Made by a program: the position numbers and the translations under genes | Shown here: positions 43,264 to 48,996 of the stretch, in pieces | Position numbering within the stretch: position 1 is the stretch's first letter | Layout: each line of letters starts with the position of its first letter | Assembly (NCBI GenBank): GCA_003427395.1 | Contig: BFEA01000122.1 | Coordinates: 1,001,819-1,050,814 of the forward strand | DNA length: 48,996 nucleotides | Direction: 5' to 3' | From: Chara braunii | Lineage: Eukaryota > Streptophyta > Charophyceae > Charales > Characeae | The notes under the pieces: generated by a model | Seen by the model: only the letters and a program-made list of their open reading frames with translations | The model's database searches: none | Told to the model about the DNA's origin: nothing

Positions 43264-44730
43264 AAGAACGGATTTAGATATACGATCTCTAAATGTAAAT
43301 GGGCTGGCCACTGCAGATGGTGTGAAAATGAAAGTTAAATGAAGCATCTCAAGGGAGTTGGTGACCGTACGTGGCCTGACCTTATCTGTATACAGAAAAC
43401 CCATCTTATGAATCCTCCGATCCATAATAGAGCACATAATCGAGCATGGTCTTTTCTCAAATTATCCTCCCCGGCGCCACGATGTGGATCAGGGGGAGTG
43501 ACTTTTTGGGTGTCACCGGAATCAAGGGTAGAAATTATACAGTGGACAGCAGATGAGGAGCAGGGTCAATGGATTTCTGCCTTGATTAGGCTGGAGACGG
43601 AAATAGTATGTTTCATTAATGTATACGGGCCTAATGAGGTACAAGAAATGACCAGTTTCTTCCAAAGCATCATGACTCAAATACCAAAAGGTATTCCACT
43701 CATTATGGCAGAGGATTTCAATGCAGCTCCCGACAGATGGTTGGATAGATGAAGGGTTCTCTCCCCTTGCTCAACATATATGGAGGAGAATGAGAACATT
43801 ATTCGTAGATCACGTGAGGATGAGAAACTATTTGATACGTAGCGACGGATCTTCCCGTAAGAAAGGTTGTTTACCAGCATTCGCAACAGTGGTACCCCAT
43901 ACCAATCTAGATTCCGAATAGACTTAATTTTGATGTTACAGGATCTAGATCGGGCGCTGTTATGGGCAACCATCTTTCCCCAAAGTTCGTGGCCAGGGGT
44001 TGACCAGAAGATGTGTGTAGCCCTGTTATCCTTTAAAAAAAAAACGGACCAGGGAAAAAGTTTCTACAAACTTAACACCTCCTTACTTCTTCAAAGTCAA
44101 TTTAAACAATTTTTTCACGATGTTCGGGATTATTGGCATACTACTAAGGATAAACATGATTCCTATACGGCTTGGTTCAATAATAGGTTGGCCTTTATGG
44201 CCAAAAAGTATAACGAATTTTCTAAATTACTAGCAAAGAGCCGTTTTTTCCAAGAATTGAACATCCAAGAACAAATCCTTAATTATGAACTTGATGATCA
44301 ACCACAAAATCATACTTACCCAGTTGACATTCAAGAGCTTAGGAACCAACTTTTATCCTTTGCTCAACACCGTTGGCAAGGGTATCTGATCAGAGGTAAA
44401 TTATCACGACATTTGACTGGGGAACAAATAAATGCCTCATTCTTTGCGCTAGTTCATGCTAGGTCACGGCATACGACTATTGAAGGGCTGCAAGATCATA
44501 CTGAAACTTTAGAACCATCTATTTCGTTATCCTCAGCAGGAAGTTTAAAAACCGACTATGATTTTTACAAAAACTTTTCACTTCATCAAAAAATATGGAA
44601 GAGATACAAGAAGATGACACAACCATAGAAAATTTCCTCACACCCTTAACCGAAAGATTTACTCACGAACAAAGGAAACATCTGGAAATACCCTTGGCCC
44701 ATGAGGAATTAATGAAATCACTAAGTCTAT
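43264..44730 (+). pseudogene. LINE-A3 ORF2: endonuclease and RT N-terminus
   Basis: DIRSLNVNGLA marks the start of the APE-type endonuclease near 43270. The motifs ICIQKTHL (QETH with Glu replaced by Lys), CFINVYGPNE, LIMAEDFNAAPD and RFRIDLIL follow in order across three frames. 43867-44628 is an open stretch of 253 codons through the linker (FNNRLAFMAKKYNEFSKLL). The RT region begins around NFLTPLTERFTHEQ (44625-44700) and is lost after HEELMKSLS near 44730. The Lys at the QETH glutamate would by itself abolish metal binding, from family knowledge. Confidence 0.8.
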
Positions 44731-44850
44731 TTATGAAGTTTTAACTTATGAATTTTATTCAAAACAATGTTTTTTATTCTTTTTTGAATAATACAAATCC
44801 TAACTCAATCCCAAACGTGCTCTCATATTGTCTTACATATGTTTTCACAT

Positions 44851-44904
44851 GGGACACCGGGCCCGGTTCCCAACAAGTGTTGCTCCCCACGATTAGATTG
44901 GAGC
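44851..44904 (+). mobile_element. LINE 3' module, copy f
   Basis: GGGACACCGGGCCCGGTTCCCAAC carries the CCCGGTT loop with GGG/CCC arms. It is followed by GTTGCTCCCCACGATTAGATTGGAGC, the second stem. T- and C-runs follow instead of an A-tail, so the tail region was replaced or lost. It lies about 120 bp after the last ORF2 residue of A3 and probably belongs to it. Confidence 0.65.
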
Positions 44905-45443
44905 ACTATTTTTTTCCCCCCCTCTTACTCTTATAAAGGAAAACGGGGGTTTCGCAGGACAACGACCCTTTTCCCTGTTGGGCCGAGGTTGGTTGTGTGG
45001 GGCGCTGCTCCTCTCGGGGCTATGGGATCGGTTTTTTTTTTCCGGTTTGTCGCCGCGCACCTGGCGCATGTTTGAATACAAGTACATAGCAGTGCATGGA
45101 CCCGTACAGTCGCCTTTTCTTTCCCAATGGATTCGTTAGTTTGCTTGGAGTAGATTCGTTGTTTTTTGTCATTTTCTACAGCCAGCGGGCCTCATGGCAT
45201 GCAGAAAAGACAAAAAATATGGCGGTGTTATCTTTTCAACTTTTAGCGGAAGATCCATTATAACTTACCCCATTTGCTCCGTTTGGGCCTTGCTCCACTG
45301 CTCACTACATGCACGAAAGACAAAAGAGCGCCGCACACGCGGCGGGGACCAAGAGGGGTGGGAACAAAAAGTTCAAAAACAAATTGCCCGGGTGGTTAAA
45401 AAAAAACAAAAAAAAGGGTAACTACGCGGGAGTCAAGGAAGCC
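44905..45443. other. Repeat-derived sequence without a gene
   Basis: 45108-45275 is the second copy of the interspersed repeat at 39640-39796. At 45289 GGGCCTTGCTCCACTGCTCAC resembles the ends of M4 and the 13627 element, followed again by an ATGCAC.AAAGACAAAAG phrase. A CGCCGC-ACAC-GCGGCG hairpin lies at 45329-45344. No coding sequence is seen. Confidence 0.55.
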
Positions 45444-45578
45444 GTTTGAAATTACACTTGGGGCCAAAACGAGTTTCAAATTGCACTCCAAGCAATGTAC
45501 CTGACCAGAACGCTGGCTTGTATATATTGCCCGGAGTGCAATTTGAAACTCGTTTTGGCCCTAAGTGTAATTTTGAAC
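45444..45578. mobile_element. Long-stem hairpin element (46-bp arms)
   Basis: 45444-45489 and 45533-45578 are inverted copies with about three mismatches in 46, separated by a 43-base loop. The arms share core phrases such as CCAAAACGAGTTTCAAATTG. The preceding TAACTACGCGGGAGTC phrase recurs at 40428 and resembles the 35436 element's end. A transcript would fold into a miRNA-precursor-like hairpin, though a MITE is the simpler reading. Confidence 0.75.
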
Positions 45579-45712
45579 TTTTTTTTTTTTTTTAACACCC
45601 ATAAAACATAGCTAGGGGTAATGATAAGAGCATGTACCCCTAGCTATATTCATAGGTGGCTCCAATCTATTAGTGGGAGCATCACGTGCTGGAAACCGGG
45701 TCCAGCGTCCCA
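45579..45712 (-). mobile_element. LINE 3' module, copy g, with A-tail
   Basis: On minus it reads GGGACGCTGGACCCGGTTTCCAGC (6-bp stem, CCCGGTT loop), then GCTCCCACTAATAGATTGGAGC. A perfect 13-bp hairpin follows (ATAGCTAGGGGTA with TACCCCTAGCTAT, plus positions 45608-45620 and 45635-45647). The A-tail is the T-run at about 45579-45593. It lies downstream of, and on the same strand as, LINE-A4, so it may be that element's 3' end. It is the best-formed copy of the module. Confidence 0.75.
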
Positions 45713-45879
45713 TGATAACATTCAGGGTTTGAGCATAGTTAGCCGAGAAGCCACAGTTGCCTCTTCAATCCCATAGGGACCGCCAGGAATAACATTCAGC
45801 GCTAGCTACCACTGCCCCTCATAAGATCATCCTGAATTTGTCAACAAGCCAAAACATTGTATTTCTACAAGGGCAAGCT

Positions 45880-48674
45880 CAGAAGGCGGAAATGGATCTG
45901 CGAAAAAGATTGGAACTCTGAGACTATTTTCTGGACGAAGTGTAAACCAATCCTTGACGATGAGCGTCTCTTTTGAAGGATTCCTCCCTCCCCCCTAGCC
46001 ATATCACCTCCCCCAGGCTCCTTTCCCAAGTACCCCCCAACCAGTCCATAGTAACGTTCTGGATTGCCTTTTGGATGCCTTTTTTTTTTGTTGACAATTG
46101 CATAGTTTGGATGTGACGGCTACCCATTGGGCTCTGATCTCTGTTTATAAAAATTGGACAATTTGTTCAATCATCTTTGGTCCCTCCGGATTTACTTATT
46201 CACATACAAAAGCACACCGCTTATACCCTAGTGTCCATAAAATTGCTTTCCTACCGATTTCAAAAAAATTGAGTTGGAAATTGGATAGCTTTAGATCCTG
46301 TGGAACCCAGTATCCTAGGAGGATAGCCTTCCAATCCCAAGGCCAGTCTAGATCCGTTAGTTCTCGCTATGTGCAATCTCATTTGCACCATGTTAGTATT
46401 GAACCGGGGCATTGCATAAAAATGTGTTTAATGCTTTCTCTACATTTTCTCCTTGGGAAGGTGGACAAACAAAAACTACACCATGGAGAAGCTAAACCTC
46501 TCTGTTTCAAAGAAGAGTGGTCAATTATCCAATCATTCGTGGGGAGACAACAATGTGCAATTTGCCACTGCAATGAGGTAAATTTAGCTGGTCTTTGTCT
46601 TTTCTTTTTTTTTTAATTATGTCCTTGAGTAGATTCATGTCTAAATTCAAGTGCCTAGACCATCTCTCTTGCAGAATTGCTACAATATCCACCTTTGGTT
46701 GTAGCACTTTGTATGTCGCCTTCACCGTGAGTGATTGTAGGATCCTTGATCTGCTCCTCTTTCTAGTTTGCCAAACCCATTCTGCCGATTTATTGGAAAT
46801 TTCGGGATAGGAAGCTCTAGATGAAAGACTCTCCAACCCTTTATAGCGGAGATAAAACGTACTCTAACTCGGTAGAGGTATGGAAAAGGAAAGAAACAAA
46901 CTGGATCTGAAGGGAAACGAGTCAAAAAACGATCTCTGTTCATTTTGAAAAATGTTTATTAGAGAGTTTTGAGGGAGATTGTGCACCACTTGACCCACCA
47001 TCCCCTGGCCATATGGCCGGAACCCCACCACCCAATCTCCTTCTTTAAACTTAGACCCTATTCTTAGAGTTCTTACCCAAGCCAAGGGTATAAAGAAAAT
47101 AATATGATCCAAGTTCTGATTGAGATGGTGAGCATATCGAAGTGTACGTCTCGTCGTCTTGCAGTCTTTCGAGTTTGGGTCCCATAAGTCTTTAATTATG
47201 CTAATTTCGTTTTTGACCCAATGAGACTAGGGGGGGTTGAACTGTTGTAGATGTAGTCGTTTGCATCTGTGATCCATCGATTGCCAAAAAGCGGCTGACG
47301 AAGTATCTCCTGATAGCGGTCAAGAAAAGGTTTATTGGATAATGGTAGGTGACGCCAATATTTCATTATCGTCACCCACAAATTGTCCAGAATAAGATCA
47401 TTTCTAGCTCTGCCTCGATCCCCTTCTTCTCTAGAGTGCGCTTGAGCCCTTCGGATTGACCAGAATCGATCCTCAATCCATGTGAGAGGATGAATACCCT
47501 CATCAGATAAGGGGGCGAGCCTACAAATCTGTACTAACACCATTCCCCGCCATGGTTTGTCAGTGGATAAGATCAATTTCTTTATCCACTGGATGGATAA
47601 GGCTTGATATTGAACCGTAGGACTCATGATTCTCATACCCCCTCTTGTTTTCGGTTGGATTATTGAAAGCCAAGTCACCCTTGGAATTACCTTGTTCTGC
47701 TCGTAACTCCTTCTCCATAAGAATGTTGTAACTTGTCGTTGAAGGACTTTTGTTCATGCCTGACTAACAGACTAGAGGGCTGATTTCATACCAGATGGAA
47801 GCTAGGATCACATTGTTGCTAATGAGTGTCTTTCCAAAAATGAAAGTGTGTTGATTTTTCCATTGATTCATTGTTTCTAATGTTGGTTCGCAAATCCATT
47901 CCTCATCGGTAGAAGGTTTACCTAATGTTGTAAGTGACACTCCTAAGATGCGTACCGGTAGCCACTGTATTCTTGGAAGCTCCAGAGGATGGTCACTGTT
48001 TGAATGAATCCACCACCCTCGAGTCTTATTGCCCCAGTTAACCACCATGTCAGAGACTTGTGTGAATTTACTCATTAGGCTTTGGATTTTCTCCATGTTT
48101 GACAAAGATGTTTGTAACATTATTGTGAGGTCATCAACAAACATTAAGCTAATGGGGATAGCATCTTCTGGGATACCTGAAATCTGCAAACGTTTTAAAT
48201 TACGATTAGTTATGATATTAACCCCTGGAGCTTCCATTATGATAAGAAACAGAAAAGGGGCCAAAAAATATTCTTCTCTTACCGATGTTTGTAATATTAT
48301 TTCCAGAGAAAGAAACCCACTAACCTGAACCCTCGTTGTGACATTTGTATGAAGAATCCGCACCCATTTTCTTAAGTTCGGACCAAAATTTATTTTATTC
48401 AGACGGGATTCAAAAAAACGTCAATCTGCATGATCATTTGTTTCTTCAAAGTCAATGAAAATGAAGGCAGCATTCTGTTTCAATTGACGAGAGAGCTTAA
48501 GAATATTATACTAAATGTGTTTGTCATTTATAAATCCGGTTTGTGAGGGATGAATAATATCGGTCATTACCGGAATCATACGATTAGTCATGGTCGTAGT
48601 TAATATTTTATAAACCACAGTAAGTACCGTTATGGGTCTATAGTTTCTTATATTTGTTTTATCCCCCTTTTTGT
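45880..48674 (-). pseudogene. LINE-A4 ORF2: RT palm to C-terminus, 5'-truncated
   Basis: On minus it begins at about 48674 with KKGDKTNIRNYRPITV, then HPSQTGFINDKHI and FIFIDFEETND (motif A). The palm at 48363-47764 contains MFVDDLTIML (catalytic box FVDD at 48130-48141) and VVNWGNKTRGWW. The thumb segment at 47678-47196 has TWLSIIQPKTRGGMRI. A linker at 47112 has FIPLAWVRTLRIG, and the zinc-finger region at 46573-46379 has MQWQIAHCCLPTNDWI, CSFC and HIFMQCPGS. The C-terminus fades near 45880. Multiple breaks make it inactive. It aligns with A2 over the C-terminus. Confidence 0.85.
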
Positions 48675-48996
48675 CTAGGTTACCAGTTGTCCGATGGCCG
48701 GTTGTCCTGGGCGGACATCCTGTGCGGAGTTGTCCAAGATCCCGGACAACTCATTTTTTTCAAATTTGGAAAGAAAAAAAAAAAAAACGAGGGGGGGGTG
48801 CGCTCCACCAGGGAAACCCCCAAAAGTTTTTTGAGGCCATTCAAAGCAAAAAAATAAAAAAAGGTGTCGGGGGTGGGGAAGGGTGTGGGAAGCATACTTG
48901 CGGCGTGTAGGTGAAGTGCGCTGTGTAGTACGCTGCGCGGTGCGCAATGCACTAATCCCAGATGCGCAAACGCACGAGCGCAAAAAAAAAAAAAAA
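48675..48996. other. No gene; hairpin and homopolymer tracts
   Basis: GAGTTGTCC at 48727-48735 pairs with GGACAACTC at 48744-48752, followed by a T-run. A-rich and G-rich runs follow (48773-48800), then a GTGCGC-rich stretch at about 48915-48980 and a terminal A-run of 14. Overlapping short frames carry no motif. Confidence 0.55.

Larger units (their letters stand above)
40465..44904 (+). mobile_element. LINE copy A3: ORF1 and endonuclease joined to a 3' UTR
   Basis: The homology to LINE-A1 begins in ORF1 near 40465, just after a GCGGGAG..CAGTTCGAAATTCAC phrase shared with the 45418 hairpin element. It continues through ORF2 to about 44730, in the RT fingers. The next recognisable LINE piece is the 3' module at 44851-44904. 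The RT palm, thumb and zinc finger are missing, so the copy is either internally deleted or composite. Confidence 0.75.

Noticed and set aside
40465-48674. A3 and A4 as one twin-primed insertion
   Set aside because: The halves are in the wrong order: the inverted 5' part should precede the 3' part when read towards the tail.
48727-48760. Hairpin plus T-run as a transcription terminator
   Set aside because: The context is eukaryotic and no gene ends here; more likely a transposon remnant.

Overview
This window looks like intergenic, transposon-built DNA from a large eukaryotic genome. I found no host gene I would defend. It holds decayed non-LTR retrotransposons (LINEs with an ORF1 zinc-knuckle protein, an APE-type endonuclease, a reverse transcriptase and a zf-RVT-like C-terminal zinc finger), part of a chromodomain Ty3/gypsy element, several non-autonomous inverted-repeat elements, many A/T homopolymer tracts and many short tandem arrays. 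There are no operons and no bacterial-type signals. The plant-like LINE architecture and the chromovirus suggest a green-lineage organism, perhaps a charophyte alga or a bryophyte/lycophyte-grade plant. That assignment is inference. The two N gaps (13234-13369 and 30308-30695) and a leftover Nextera mate-pair junction at 13370-13400 show it is a short-read scaffold.

Layout. 1-7600: GC-rich then AT-rich sequence without recognisable genes, carrying tandem arrays with periods of 79, 177, about 95, 120 and 20 bp. 7673-13060 (minus): LINE copy A1, the 5' part only (ORF1, endonuclease, start of RT). 13234-13400: gap plus adapter. 13627-14129: a 503-bp element with perfect 23-bp terminal inverted repeats. 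14650-15715: roughly 300-bp tandem repeats. 15738-17340 (plus): LINE copy A2, ORF2 C-terminus and 3' UTR. 17410-25700 (minus): LINE-B, the most complete element, with both ORFs, all RT domains and an A-tail. 25700-27690: 5' UTR-like repeats and pyrimidine-rich DNA. 27693-29057 (plus): gypsy integrase to chromodomain, probably followed by an LTR at 29149.

29560-31400: GC-rich DNA with a gap and a 46-bp array. 31900-33063 (plus): LINE-D C-terminal fragment. 33880-37612 (plus): LINE-C C-terminal half, split by a 1.48-kb inverted-repeat element (35436-36914). 38378-40339: LINE scraps and a nest of three small MITE-like elements. 40465-44904 (plus): LINE copy A3 (ORF1, endonuclease, then a jump to the 3' UTR). 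45108-45712: hairpin elements. 45880-48674 (minus): LINE copy A4 (RT to C-terminus).

The strongest signal is a repeated 3'-terminal module in the LINE families: a small hairpin with a CCCGGTT loop and covarying stem, a GCTCC...GGAGC stem, a third variable hairpin, then an A-tail. It is seen in up to nine places with varying completeness, and where a tail is present it lies on the expected 3' side. It looks like a conserved RNA structure recognised during retrotransposition. Other points of interest are a CX2CX4HX6C zinc knuckle shared by two ORF1 families, an unnamed ORF1 C-terminal domain, and a tail-only retroinsertion with a perfect 17-bp target-site duplication.
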